The notes: generated by a model from the letters alone, not told the origin. A stretch of 64,000 nucleotides of DNA from Rhizodiscina lignyota (GCA_010015805.1 ML978121.1:2976001-3040000), one strand, 5' to 3'. Shown: positions 34,734-45,941, counted from the stretch's first letter. Translations and numbers: made by a program.

Positions 34734-36114
34734 ATGTCCTCATCCTCTGACATTGGAACACTCTCACCTCTCCCGCCCGGCCTACATCGCGGACTAACTG
34801 CCGTCACCGTCCTTGGCTACCTTTCATTCCTCAGCTCGACGGCTCTCTTTCTCTTCATAGGCTTCCGCCTGTTCCAATGGAGACGTGGCTCCGGAAAGGC
34901 CCAGCCTCTCAACCAATTCGTCCTCCTCATCTTCAACCTCCTCCTGGCCGACCTGCAACAGTCCGTTGCCTTCCTGCTCAACACGCAATGGCTTATCGAC
35001 GATTCTATCACTGTCGGAACGGCGACATGTTGGGCCCAGGGCTGGTTCGTCTCCACCGGTGATTTGGCGAGCGGCGTATGGTGCTCTGCTATCGGCCTTC
35101 ACACCTTTGCTTCTGTATTGTTCAATTATCGCATGCGGCCTGCGATGTTTTACTGCACCATCATCTCCTTATGGGTGTTCATCTACGGCTGCGCCGTAAT
35201 AGGCGTGGGCATGCACCCCACGGACTTTTATGTCCGAGCTGGTGCTTGGGTATGTTGTGACTGATCCTGAACATAGCATTATGCCTGGACTGACTATGTA
35301 CTAGTGCTGGATAGACGGAAAATTCTCTGGTGCCCGTCTCTGGCTACATTACTTCTGGATTTTTGTCGCCGAATTTGGGACCATTGTTGTTTATGTCTCT
35401 CTCTACATTGGCCTTATCAGCCGTCTCCGCTCCAACTACTACACCCCTCTCGCAGCAAAGCACGCAAAACAGGCGGCTCGCCTGATGGCACTCTATCCAG
35501 CAGTGTACATCATGTGCACCTTGCCACTTGCCAGTGCACGTATGATGTCCATCGCTGGCTCACCACCAAGCTATGAGCGCCTTTGCGTTGCGGGCGCCAT
35601 GATTACCAGCAACGGCTGGCTGGACGTTCTGGTCTACACTTTAACCCGTCGCATCTCGTTATTCAGCAACGAACCTCCGCCGGATGCTCTCGGAGTGGAG
35701 ACGTTCACTGTACCCTTCTTCGGTGGCTCACAGACTGGACGCTTTGGAACCGTCACCACAATCGAAGGGCCACCACGGCAGCCACCACCGCCTCGGAAAC
35801 GGAGCATCTTCCACCATCACAGCCTCTCGAGCGGAGACCAGTCAAACTCGGACAGCAGACAGAGCATGCAGGGCAGCACAGACGAGCTGTGCTGGAAGAA
35901 CGGCATCGTCCAGCCGAAGAGGGTCGTGCACAAGGAGACGACAATCCAAGTGCGCAACGAGCCGCTTGAACTCGTTGACATCGAGGCGATGAATCACATG
36001 AGAAGGCTGGAGGAGCGCGCCATGCACGTACGGACGCCGAGCAAAGGTTCGAAAGAGCGCGTCAGCTATGAGTTTGAGACGAAGCCTGATGGATTCGATG
36101 ATCCCACGCCCTGA
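34734..36114 (+). CDS. Seven-transmembrane receptor, Git3/Gpr1-like
   Basis: Two exons, 34734..35249 and 35305..36114, 55-nt intron; 441 aa. The order of hydrophobic helices fits a GPCR: residues ~20-45, 60-85, 100-130 (WFVSTGDLASGVWCSAIGLHTF), 137-158, 185-210, 225-250 and 260-280. Features of the fungal glucose/nutrient-sensing class are NQFVLLIFNLLLADLQQ in TM2 and paired cysteines (CWAQGW before TM3; CWID in the second extracellular loop). A cytoplasmic tail of about 160 residues carries polyproline (PPRQPPPPRKRS) and serine-rich parts, a likely site for phosphorylation. Git3/Gpr1 receptors signal through a G-alpha to cAMP-PKA. The class is inferred from motif style, so ligand and pathway are uncertain. 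Confidence 0.72.
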
Positions 36115-36436
36115 GAGATGAGATCCTTGAAGATCTCAGTGATGATGATTGCATGATGAATGGAACGGCAGCACTCGCTCCGCTGGGAGCCTGCAGAAGC
36201 GTCGATGAGGTTTCCGATGCTTTGATGCCGATGTTTCAATGGGGACACTGAGTTTCATGTTTTGATGGAACTCCACATTCCAGCGTAAATGATGCTGGGA
36301 AATGGGCCGTGCGACACGTTCGCCTAATGTACATAGGGGATTGTACATAACGATATACCCTGGGAGGATGCATCGCTGATGCAACTGGAATGAAGCAATC
36401 ATTGCTGACAAACGTCAAAGAGTTTCCGATGCTACA
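36115..36436. other. Intergenic, tail-to-tail spacer
   Basis: Lies between the 3' ends of the receptor and VMA22-like genes. I see nothing of note in it. Confidence 0.5.
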
Positions 36437-37117
36437 TCACTGTGAATCGACATTCTCGTTTCGTAGCCTTTTGATCGACTTTCGCAGCCGTGAGATCTCC
36501 GGCTCAAGAGCCCTCATCTGTTTCGTGATTGACGCGAGCTTCGGTACCGGGCCTTCAACGGCTGCACGAAAGTTTGCTTGTGCAGTGCGTAGCGCTGGGG
36601 GGACGAGGATGCCGAACCAGCGGAGTGGATCAACTGGAACCTCTTTGCTGTTCTCTGAAGCCTTTTCGTCTTGAAGATCGTTCGGCGACGCAGGCTCCGT
36701 ACTGTCTAAACGTGATTCGAACTTCGGGCTCTCGGCCGTGCCCGAAATGGATCTTCATGTGGTCAGAATATTTTCTCTCAGATATGAGATTTGGGCAGTT
36801 TATCTCACATCCTTCGAGTTGCTTGCATACGCTCGTCGTAGTAATCTTGGCCATATCGTGTACCCGTGCTGTTGTTGAAATTGGCCCGAGCGAGAGAAAA
36901 GAACCCCTGATGCTTATTAGAAAAATATGGATTAAAATGTTATTTTCTGATATCTTACAGATGAGAGATGTCTCGATATTTCTTGTCTGGCTGTCTGATA
37001 TTCGTGGATGAGGTTGAGATATCTTTCAAGAAGACTGTCCAGCTTGTCCAATTGAGGTTGAAGCTCAGACCGGGAGGATGATTGCTCGACAATATCAGGA
37101 CCAAGTACGTCTGTCAT
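36437..37117 (-). CDS. VMA22: Vacuolar ATPase assembly factor, Vma22/CCDC115-like
   Basis: Three exons: 37117..36959, 36906..36809, 36752..36437; 190 aa. Vma22 is an ER-associated factor needed to assemble the V0 sector of the vacuolar H+-ATPase with Vma12 and Vma21. The N-terminal coiled segment LDKLDSLLERYLNLIHEYQTA, the block GFFSLARANFNNSTGTRYGQDYYDERM built by intron 1, and the C-terminal VDPLRWFGILVPPALRTAQ match the family. After that comes a second coiled coil (LASITKQMRALEPEISRLRKSI). The middle (about residues 90-125) is low complexity. Intron 2 (36808..36753) was fixed by frame; its acceptor (ATGAAG) is weak and could be off by a few codons. It is divergent from the Mgr3-like gene across 194 bp. 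Confidence 0.85.
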
Positions 37118-37311
37118 ATTGGCGGCTGAATGCTTGCAGTTGAATTTTGACTAGTGCACTACCGAGAAGGTGATATTGGATTGTAAAGGGGAAGGTTGAC
37201 ATCTCCCCCTGGCCATAAGGTCTTCCTCCTCGGAACATGCCGAAGTGGTGATCGTGAAGCTCACTTCCACAGACGACGATAGACAAGACTTTCAAGCCAA
37301 CCCCGGGCACC

Positions 37312-39123
37312 ATGTACAGGATCCGCTGCAGAAGATTCAATTCAAAACCGTTCAAGCACCCACGGCGGCCTCCGGACCGAATTGCTACAGCCAATACCCG
37401 GTTCTTCGCGCGAAACGCCCAGCTACTCCTCGTCTCGCACCACTCACCACGACCTCAACCTTCCTTCCTCGCTCCCCTATCTTCTGGATCCCGCACTGGT
37501 CGATGGCAGCCTGCAAGATGGCTGACAACAGAGAAGAAAGAGGAGTACAAGGACCAGTTCCGGAGGGCCATAAGGTTCAATATCATCGCATATTCAATAA
37601 TCGGCTTCGGCCTGGTAATGACATATGCCATTATTCAAGACGTGCTGGAGGCAGAGAAGCCGACGCCGCAAGAATGGACTTTCTTTAGCAGAACGAAGCT
37701 GCGCAGCGCATATGGCAATCTGACGCAGGACGCGAATAGCATGGGCTTCACGGATTTTGCGCTAGTCGGCTCGTTGTATAGAAAACTTCTGGAGCGGCTG
37801 GAGGATCCAAATATCGACGGTGCCGGATTGGTTGAGCAGGAAGAAGGTGGAATTGATACACAAGGTGCTGGCAGGGCCGGGTTTGACATTACCAGCAAGA
37901 GCGATGCCTGGCGGGCTGGCTATTTCGAGTGTTTGATGGGTTGCGCGAAAGCTGCGGAGCATCTTGATGGCCAGGTCGTAATCGTCAAATCGAACAAGGT
38001 TCTGCCAGCGCATTACGTACCGGGGCCGTCTAATCCCAATCCGAAGCCAATGCCGCCATGGCGAGGTTCATCTCCGCCCCATGAAGACGAAGTTGCGCCT
38101 GCATCGCTGCCGCCAGAGCATTTCTATGTGCAAATCCTTACGACGAAAGGCTTCACGACGAAGGAAAGGATGGACGCAGCCATAGCTTACGGAGAGTGGC
38201 TTGACTTCAAGCAACTCTACGAGGCCGCTGAAGAGGCGTACAGGTGGGCTCTCGACATTGCCACCGAAAACATACCAAATGCTTCCACTATCATTAACCC
38301 TTTAACTGGCATTTTGCGCTCTGGATCTGATTCTGTATCTACAAACATTCTGACTGCAACGACCGCTCTGGCCACACATTATGCCCTGGAGTCTAGAGCG
38401 TCGGATGCCCTGCCCATCTATCTTTCTGTACTACGTGCGCGACGAAATGCTCCCGAAGGACTCCCGCTTCCAAACCTGGCGGCTCAAGATGGAAATACCT
38501 ACGACAATCGCCCAGCTACCGATATCGAGGCCATCGGGCGCTGGTTCAGGTACTTCGCGTCACTCTTCAAGGAGAAGCCTTTCCCCATCCCCGCAACAAC
38601 TGGCGACGAGCCGTTTATGAGGCGATCAGGCGATGCCGACGGATGCGAAGATGCCAAGATCATGGCATACATCGGAGAGATTCTATTCGCATCCGCGCCG
38701 AGTGAAAAGGCCCAGAACGACGCCATCAGATGGACTCGAGACGCTGTCGAAATCTCAGACCGCGGTCTGCAGAGCACCAGGCTTCAGAAAGCAGAGAGGC
38801 TCAAATGCTTGGATTGTAAATCGGTGGCGCTGGATAACTGGTTTACCATGGCGAAACGGATGTCGGAGGCCGAGCGCCAGCGACGACTTGCGGGGACGAC
38901 TCAGCGTAAGGGCTGGTTTGAGTTTGCGTCCGCTCAACCAGCAACGCCTGAAAGTGCAATCGAAGAACAGGGTGGTGGGAGGAGAGGCCCGTGGCGGTGT
39001 CAAGAAGAGAAGGATGCGGAGTTGAAGTTCCAGCAGCATTTGAGGCAGGGGATGCGGGAGAAGCTGACGCAGACGCCTTTCACTGCGGTATGGAGCAAGA
39101 TTGGATTCCTCATGCAGATATAA
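37312..39123 (+). CDS. Mitochondrial TPR protein, Mgr3-like
   Basis: Single exon, 603 aa. The first ~75 residues (MYRIRCRRFNSKPFKHPRRPP...) are arginine-rich with no acids, a mitochondrial presequence. A single transmembrane helix follows (IIAYSIIGFGLVMTYAIIQ, about residues 92-110). The rest is soluble and built from TPR-like helices, e.g. YGEWLDFKQLYEAAEEAYRWALDIA and the segment around LATHYALESRASDALPIYLSVL. This layout matches fungal Mgr3, an adaptor of the inner-membrane i-AAA protease (Yme1) that delivers substrates. Assignment rests on architecture and general resemblance, so another inner-membrane TPR protein is possible. The start at 37312 is the first in-frame ATG. Confidence 0.68.
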   Translation: MYRIRCRRFNSKPFKHPRRPPDRIATANTRFFARNAQLLLVSHHSPRPQPSFLAPLSSGSRTGRWQPARWLTTEKKEEYKDQFRRAIRFNIIAYSIIGFGLVMTYAIIQDVLEAEKPTPQEWTFFSRTKLRSAYGNLTQDANSMGFTDFALVGSLYRKLLERLEDPNIDGAGLVEQEEGGIDTQGAGRAGFDITSKSDAWRAGYFECLMGCAKAAEHLDGQVVIVKSNKVLPAHYVPGPSNPNPKPMPPWRGSSPPHEDEVAPASLPPEHFYVQILTTKGFTTKERMDAAIAYGEWLDFKQLYEAAEEAYRWALDIATENIPNASTIINPLTGILRSGSDSVSTNILTATTALATHYALESRASDALPIYLSVLRARRNAPEGLPLPNLAAQDGNTYDNRPATDIEAIGRWFRYFASLFKEKPFPIPATTGDEPFMRRSGDADGCEDAKIMAYIGEILFASAPSEKAQNDAIRWTRDAVEISDRGLQSTRLQKAERLKCLDCKSVALDNWFTMAKRMSEAERQRRLAGTTQRKGWFEFASAQPATPESAIEEQGGGRRGPWRCQEEKDAELKFQQHLRQGMREKLTQTPFTAVWSKIGFLMQI

Positions 39124-39722
39124 GACGAACTGTTGGATCACTCAAACTCCCCTGTTCCAGTTTCTCCTGTTCGACTGTGGCTCTACAAGCTTTTAGCTGT
39201 ACCATCATCATGTTAGATAGCAGTTTTCTCAAAGATACCACTAGCTTTGCAAGATCATATCATATCAATTATGGAGGTGTGTTTTTGGTGCCAATCACAT
39301 TTGCTCAAAGGGTCAATATAGCACCTGCCATAGTGTATAGAAAGGGCTTCTGACCACACTTTTGACATGATGAGGCTGATTTATAGTGACAAAGATTACT
39401 TCGGCCACTTTATTTGACAGATTCGTAAGTCGCAACGCCTACGTAAGTGCGAGCATCTTTTGCTCTTCAAGGTAAACGGGACTATCTCAGAAAGCTTAGT
39501 TTTACGTTCTCTGGAGTGTATATAATAGCAACATACCGCTGAAAACATTATATACTTTATTGGCTATCATATGTAGCTGTGTTGTGTGACTGTGTCTTGA
39601 AAGCTGTTGCCACCTTTTTCACGCTCGAGCTCGTGTGCCCAGGCTGGAGAATTTCAAGTCCTTGATCTTTTTTCCCAATTTCTAGGAATGCCCATCCACT
39701 TTCGGTCAATGCAATATGAAGC
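39124..39722. other. Intergenic, tail-to-tail spacer
   Basis: About 600 bp between the 3' ends of the Mgr3-like and aldolase genes, fairly AT-rich. Nothing recognised. Confidence 0.5.
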
Positions 39723-40853
39723 TCAATAACCACCATTTTGGCCAGCATCATGCGTCTCACCATCACGTACACCACTCGCTTCTTCCACAATCGTAACACC
39801 AGCACTCGCACCGATCCTAGTGGCACCGGCCGCAGCCATCTTCTGCATGTCGTTAAACGATCTGATCCCTCCGCTCGCTTTGATCTGCATGGGTTCATCC
39901 GCCGTCTCCTTTGCTGCCGCTATTGCCACGCTCTTCATGAGCCTGACATCTTCTACAGTCGCACCGCGTTCGCAGAAGCCTGTAGAAGTCTTGATGAAGT
40001 CGAAGCCTGCGTAGTGTGCCAGTACTGACGCCGCGATAATCTCATCTGTCGATAGTTGGGATGTCTCGAGAATGAGCTTGAGCGTCGTAGGACGCGAGGC
40101 AACATACCGGAGCTTGGAGAGGTCACTGAAGGTTGAGACGTAATCTGGCAGTTTCTCCAAAAGCCCAGAAGATGACGTGGTACGCGCTCTATGCAGATAT
40201 GAGCGGTTCAGCACGGCGTCCGCTTCCGTTGTTCCAGCCTCGATGGCAGCGGCTAGTTCTCTGTGTGTCGATTTAGCGCCATGAACTGCTAGCAGGCGTG
40301 GAGATTGAAGCAAATATCTGAATGAAAGAATAACGTGGGACAGGTATGGAAACGCACTTCTCTTTCGCCTCCCAGTCGGCCGTTCCTTCGGGAAAATCAA
40401 TCACACACGCAATGCCTACCGAAGTACCGGAGAGCTTTTTAACAGCACGTGCAACATAATTCAATCGCACACAGACAGTCTGAGGAGATAACAAACAGTT
40501 AGCAGTGCCACGTCTCCTCCATTTGCACTCTTTCGAGGGGCTGAAGTGGACCTGTGTAATAGGATAGAGGGAAGGGTAGATACTCTCGAAAAAATCCTTT
40601 TATGAGACCTAGAAGATACAAATGAACTGAAATGTTCTGTACGACTTACTTTGAAGTTGTATTTCTTCGCTTCGTCGCAAAGCTTGTCGATTTGTTCAGG
40701 TTCGGCGTCGGGCTTCAGCAGCGTGTGGTCGATGAATGCTGCGGCCTCGGCGGCACTCATAGATGCTAAAGGGGCATCTTTCGGCTCTATTAGTTTTGAT
40801 TCAATTGATTTGATCAAGCTGTGCCACTCTTCGTTCGTCAGATTTTGCATCAT
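39723..40853 (-). CDS. Deoxyribose-phosphate aldolase (DeoC type)
   Basis: Three exons: 40853..40650, 40479..40358, 40260..39723; 287 aa. It splits 2-deoxyribose 5-phosphate into glyceraldehyde 3-phosphate and acetaldehyde, in nucleoside catabolism. Family blocks: FIDHTLLKPDAEPEQIDKLC (about residues 40-59), YNFKTVCVRLNYV across intron 1, VGIACVIDFPEG, the Schiff-base lysine in FDFIKTSTGF, and IKASGGIRSFNDMQKM plus RIGASAGV for phosphate binding. Intron 1 is 170 nt, longer than most here. The ATG at 40853 (MMQNLTNEEW) is preferred; the frame is open to 41015 but that extension is atypical. The insert after AAAIEAGTTEADAVLNRSYL is longer than in bacterial DeoC, as usual in fungi. Divergent from the BTB gene. 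Confidence 0.92.
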
Positions 40854-41165
40854 GGTGAGTGTCACGCCGATGGAGATGTTGACTAGTGAACCTGGAAGCG
40901 TCGAAGTGAAACTCGACACTTTCCGAGAGTGGGAAAGCGCTTCTTTCGCGCCAATATCAACGGGCCAACGGCTAATTACTACTTTATATTGACACCTGAG
41001 CATGAACAAACTCAACTGACACGAAAATAACCCACTCTACACTCTCCGAGACCTCTCTTGTATATAGCTAGCTTTGGGGGCAATCTTCGGCTTATTTAGT
41101 ACTGTACGATATCTGTGACTTATTCCCTAACGAACTCATTCCCTCCTCTGACACATCACAGCATA
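40854..41165. promoter_or_regulatory. Divergent promoter region of the aldolase and BTB genes
   Basis: 312 bp between divergent starts. A TATATAG sequence near 41060 could act as a TATA element for the BTB gene. Nothing else assigned. Confidence 0.35.
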
Positions 41166-41962
41166 ATGTCTGACGACGCGGTCAAAGAAAAACAATCTAC
41201 GGTCTCGGATGACCCGAGCGGGGACACTCCAAGGCTGGAGACATTTTCCGAGTGAGTATTTTCTCACTTCGAATATCCCCTGGTCAATATATTAACACGC
41301 TTCAGCTATCTAACATCACCCATCGTTACTATCACAGTCGGAAGCCCCTCGCAATCCTTCTTCCTCCACGTGGGCTCCTCACTAAAGAGTCCAACAAGAT
41401 TCTCAAGGAGCTAAACGGCCCTTTCAAAGAGGCAAAGGAACTGAAGATCGATCTGTCCGAAGAAGACAGCCTGCTTTTTGCTCATTTCGTAAAATATCTC
41501 TACAGTGAGAAGCCGTGCGAAGCCCTTCCGACTGTACAAAACGGACACGTTTCGACGTATGTCTTGTTGGCACGGCTGTACGCTATGGGTGAGCGCTTGT
41601 GGGCTCCGAAATTCAAAGACGCTATTCTGCGCAACTTCACGGCTACATTTGACGTGAACACGGCAATCCCCGAGCACGACCTGTGTGAGCTTCTAAAGAT
41701 CGCGTGCGAGGAGATCACCGAGCGGGTACCTGAAGATGATGAGATGCGCAGGAACATCTTCTGGTTCGCTTCTTGTAGACTTACCAATCTTCAACGCTAC
41801 CCGGACTTCACTGAGGTTATGCTGGAAACGTATCCAGAGCTGGGACGGCAACTTGCTCTGCGCGCTGGGAATCCTGCCTATGCGGCTCAGCCTCCTCGGC
41901 CTAAAGGAGCTTTGGAATCTCGATTCAGGAACGAGTTTCTTTCGGTGGCCAAGTCTCGATAA
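41166..41962 (+). CDS. BTB/POZ-domain protein with a probable one-base frameshift
   Basis: Exon 1 41166..41251 and exon 2 from 41306 (54-nt intron, GTGAGT...CTTCAG). After splicing, the frame reads FSDYLTSPIVTITVGSPSQSFFLHVG, the start of a BTB domain. It then runs out of register near 41370-41375. The rest of the domain, LLTKESNKILKELNGPFKEAKELKIDL and FAHFVKYLYSEKP, lies in the next frame and runs to the stop at 41962. Intact, the protein would be about 245 aa, like many fungal BTB proteins that bind cullin-3 or unknown partners. No intron of acceptable size repairs the shift without deleting conserved residues. Either the gene is broken in this strain, or one base is missing from the assembly. 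Confidence 0.65.
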
Positions 41963-42761
41963 TCTTCTGGCAACGACTAGATGCTCTATGGACCGCGGAA
42001 TCAATTGATGGTTAAAAGGCTGAGCTGAAAGCGTATTGCCAGTACAAGGCTGCAATAGACAGAGTGAGAGGATTCTTCTGCTGGTCAAATGAGGACTGGA
42101 ACAGGATAGTGAAAGCAAGCATAGATACTTTTTGATCAAGATAGAGCATGTCAATTAAAGCCGTGCAATTTACATAAACATTAGCTGAAGTTCTGTTGAA
42201 ATGAACTTTCAGGTACGCTCTCATCTGCTTGATGAGCAGATGACTACTTTCTGCTACGCCGTCTGCACCTTCATATCCAGTCGTCGAGATGAGTACTTTG
42301 TCATCCTCACACTGCTCGGGGCTTTCTCCACTCCACCTCAACGTCGCCGCAACGGCGCCACCAAACATGGCCGACGTTAAGGAAATCCATAGTTACGCTT
42401 TATTCTGTGCGTGTGATGCCGTTGGAATATTTTTAATGTCGTATCTGCCAATTGAAGTCTATCTATTTCCAATTCTCGTGGAGTTCAGTTAAGGGGAGCC
42501 CACCATGGGACAAATATCACGACTGTGGCTCAACAGCCATTGGGCTAAACACAGCCGCTAACTCTATATGGCAAGGCGAATACCTCTCTCGTTGTTTCCA
42601 ACGTTCCTGCGTGGATCCATTGGTCGAATCGAGGCCGTGCACTCACTAGCGCATCATCCCTTCTGTGGATAGTCAGCATAAAAGATTCGAATGGCGGCGT
42701 ACACCCTCTTCCTCCTCTACATCTCATCAAGTACTACTATTAGCATAAAATCATCTTCACC
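41963..42761. other. Intergenic region upstream of the phospholipase A2 gene
   Basis: About 800 bp with a short perfect hairpin (CATCTGCT/AGCAGATG near 42223-42243). Open frames here lack protein features. The PLA2 promoter is expected close to 42761. Confidence 0.45.
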
Positions 42762-43352
42762 ATGATGCCATCAGTACGTCTTATCGTTTTGATGTTGAGT
42801 TCTTTGATCCCGCACGTCGCAGGACTCCCTCAGCCAAGCCCAAAAATTACCGTGGAAGTGGTGAATAAGAATGACGGCAGTCATGGGAGATAGTAAGTCT
42901 ATGAGTGTTTGATACAGACACAACACTCATAGGGATACAGTACTCTAGAGGACACGGACCCAGCTGCGAGCGTCCAGTGCACCCCGTCATTGGTTGACGA
43001 CTACGTTTTCCACTTGTCGCTTAAAGAGTTCGAAGCCAAGGCGGCTGCCAAAGATCCTGGAAGTTGCGTCTGGGACACCAATCTATGCACCTCTTCTCCG
43101 GACGCGCCATTTGGAATGCCGTTCTATAAAGCGTGTAGACATCACGACTTCGGATACCGTAATTTCCAGAACCAGGGTCGATTGGATGGGGGCATGAGAA
43201 AAAGGGTAGATGGTCGATTCAAAGAGGACATGGACGTTATTTGCTCTGAGTATAAGGGGATGCAAAAATTCCGCTGCAAAACGGGAAAGTGGATTTACTG
43301 GAGTGCGATCCGGATGTTTGGCTGGACGAAGGTGAAAAGGCGATCCAATTGA
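42762..43352 (+). CDS. Secreted phospholipase A2, fungal/bacterial (group XIV) type
   Basis: Two exons, 42762..42892 and 42941..43352, 48-nt intron; 180 aa. It hydrolyses the sn-2 ester of phospholipids outside the cell. The N-terminus (MMPSVRLIVLMLSSLIPHVAG) is a signal peptide. The catalytic motif CRHHDFGYRN lies near residue 115, giving the His-Asp pair; GSCVWDTNLCTSSPDAPFG before it and CSEYKG plus FRCKTG after it supply the cysteines that form the two disulphides. The propeptide (about residues 22-50) is short. Acceptor choice at 42940 (ATACAG) gives GRYTLEDTDPAASVQC in frame; the nearer CATAG would leave the frame inconsistent. An adjacent in-frame ATG at 42765 is equivalent. Secreted PLA2s of this type occur in plant-associated and soil fungi. 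Confidence 0.9.
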
Positions 43353-43459
43353 GATCATTTGCTTCAAGGGAATCTTTAGAGTAATACTGATGGAGTACTG
43401 TGTAATGGAACTTCAATAGGACATCTAAACCGAGAAATGCAATAACTCCTCGAAGCCTT

Positions 43460-45178
43460 TTACGCAATGTTTGAGTCCTCCTTTTGTGCCATTTTCAGAC
43501 GGAGACCTACGATACCCACACAAATAGCGCTGACTACGAACATACCAGCGCTCACGAAAAGTGGAAGACCCACCAGGACGTCGATGCGTGTATCCAAGCC
43601 CCATGCTAGTACTTTTGGGAACAAGATGCTTGCTGCCAGCTTTCCGAAGATGCTCGCCATACTGAGAGTCGCCATGACCCGCGCTACCTTTGACCTCTCC
43701 ACCAAGGAGACTATGTAGGCCTGTGTCGCTGGCGGCAGCCCCTCACCGAAGAGATACACGATTACACCTGTGATGAATACAGTGCTCGTATTACTGAATC
43801 CAATGCATAGAGAACCAAGCGTAAGGAGGACGCTGCTGCAAACCATGATGACAAACTGGGCGAGCTGTGACCCAAGCCACGCGGCAGCTGCACGGTTCAA
43901 TGCGGGTAACATAATGGAGAAGTAGATGAGCATGAGGAAGCCCTCCATGCTAACAACCGAGGCAGCTTGCGGAAATGTCCAATGCAGCTTGATGACAGGA
44001 TATTGAACCTATTCATGTGTAGTAAATTAGCACGGCTCTGGTCTCATGTGTGCAGTGCAGGATAACATACCAGAGCGTACCAGTCGATGGCTTTGATTCC
44101 GGTCGCGGCAAAGCAGATGGAGAGAGCTAGAAGGAGGATATTGACAACGCCAACACCGGATACTGCACCAGCGAAACGCTCATAAGCGCCATGCATCCAT
44201 GCGGAGATGAAGGACCTTTTCCTATTTCCTTCCTGCCTGGTTGTGTCCTGCTCGACCGTGGCGTTGCTACGAGCGGCTGTGGCTGATTGTTTCGCTCCTT
44301 GGCTTTCATGCACCGTCTCAGGGAACATGAAAATAGTGATTAGAGCAGTTAGAATTGCGAGGGCAAGGCTAGCGAAGAGATTAATATGAGACGTTCCGCC
44401 TTTACCATCCAGATTCATTATCCATCCTCCGATGGATGGACAAAAAGTCTGTGCAAAGTATTGCATAGATGTAGTCAAGAAGAACAGAGAAGCTCGTTCC
44501 GTCGCAGAGGGCATAACGTCTGAATATGAGGCGAAGAGCATGGCCAAACCGATATCATAATTGCCACCAATTAATCCAGGCGTACCAGAGAGATAGAGTG
44601 TCCATATAGGTACTCTCGGGAATCCAAGATCTGTTCATCTGTCAGCGATTGGCTGGGCCATGGTTGTCGTGAAGCTTACAGAGTACGACCCATACTATGC
44701 AAGTGATGCAAACATTGACCTTGTGCAGAATCAGCACTGGCTTTCTCCCCCATCGGTCTGCTACCCATCCTAGCGGGATTGCTCCAATCATGGCGGAAAG
44801 CATCCGGACGAACATTATCAATCCCGCGCTTTTCGCTAGCTGCTTCTGAATGCTGTCGTCTTTGCACAACGTTTCAGGAATGTGCTTTCCAAGGTCTGCA
44901 AGGGGCGAGTGCCTTGCAGCGTAAAACTCGTAACAATACATAGCTTCGATTGCACGCATCGTTGCAACTTGCTTGACGAAGTACTCCGCTTCATTGATGA
45001 AGATGATGGTACAACCTAGCAAAGGTACCCATCGGTATTTTGGGGAAATGGTTGTGAATCCGAGCCATCTGTAACCTTTGATGGAATCTGCTTTTGATTC
45101 CAAGGATAAGAGACTGTCTGTAGAGTTCTTCCGGGCCAAGAGAGGTTCCTGCTCGCCATTGTTGCTCACGGGCTCCAT
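43460..45178 (-). CDS. Major facilitator superfamily transporter
   Basis: Three exons: 45178..44680, 44630..44071, 44008..43460; 535 aa. A 12-helix MFS protein. The cytosolic N-terminus (MEPVSNNGEQEPLLARK) has a dileucine-like EQEPLL. The MFS signature between TM2 and TM3 is LGWVADRWGRKPVL. Further membrane blocks include GTPGLIGGNYDIGLAMLFA, a large central loop rich in S, T, N (about residues 250-290), and LYFxG-type stretches in the last six helices (VFITGVIVYLFGEGLPPATQAYIVSL). The protein ends RLKMAQKEDSNIA. It resembles fungal drug/H+ or organic-solute carriers of the tetracycline-like type; the substrate is unknown. The second intron (44009..44070) is an introner-like element. An upstream in-frame extension to 45292 exists but looks non-coding. 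Confidence 0.87.
44009..44070 (-). repeat. Introner-like element, copy 3 (62-nt intron)
   Basis: Intron 2 of the MFS gene. In transcript sense it begins GTATGTTATCCTGCACTGCA and carries CAGAGCCGTGCTAATTT, then ends ATGAATAG. It matches copy 1 over about 47 nt with small indels. Splicing joins WYAL to VQYPVIKLHW in phase 0. Confidence 0.8.
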
Positions 45179-45941
45179 CCCGGACTTCTTGCAATGTGAA
45201 CGCCGACACAAACAAGGATTAAATGACTTCGATTGCGCGTTAGAAATGCTTGAAAAGAAACGATCAAACTTGTGAGCTGCTAATACTTTCAACAGAAGAC
45301 CTTGTTAAGGAACTCTGGCAGCTTCAAGATCACTACTGCGGAGATCGAGCGCTTTGGAAAGATAAAGGACCGGATTTCAACGCGGTGACTGGCAGCTCAA
45401 CCTTTTGTAGATCGCCAGTTGTGCCCGAACTTGCATGCATTAGCTGGCGGCTACAACGGCAAAGGTTAGAGGCATGTGAGCGCGGATTGCAAACTCCCAT
45501 TTTCGGGTACAGCATTTCAATATTTCGGTCAGCTGCTTCATACCTTTGCAGCAGTGTAGGTCCAGGGTCAAATCCATTTAAAGTGGCTGCAAAGAGGTGT
45601 CCGCTTGGAGCTTATGGTCGTAGTCCAACATGTAGCCTGTCAACAGGGCGTGTTTTGCGATGGCATTCAAGCGACTCGAGAGATGAGATGGGAAAGACCA
45701 CTCCGCTGAGAACGTTGACGTGAACTCCGTCCTTGAGGTAAGATGTGGCCGTGATTTTAAGAACTCGGCCCCCTGTCATCGGAGATTACGGAATTAGGGC
45801 TAGGTTCGAGAGGTGGACATCGTGTGCCTGCCTTTGTGTTCATTCCTCACATGTTTCTTCAATATTTGCAGATTCTTGTCATCTCTTCCAATCTGTGTAC
45901 TTCTCTCGTTCATCTTCCAGAGTCAGGACAGTCAGGACAGC
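45179..45941. promoter_or_regulatory. Divergent intergenic region of the MFS and DUF7704-like genes
   Basis: 763 bp. It holds both promoters. A 9-bp direct repeat (GTCAGGACA twice, 45922..45940) sits just before the DUF7704-like ATG. Overlapping open frames here have no protein character. Confidence 0.4.

Noticed and set aside
40854-41015. N-terminal extension of the deoxyribose-phosphate aldolase
   Set aside because: The frame is open upstream of 40853, but the added residues are unlike the family, and the extension would use up half of the divergent promoter.
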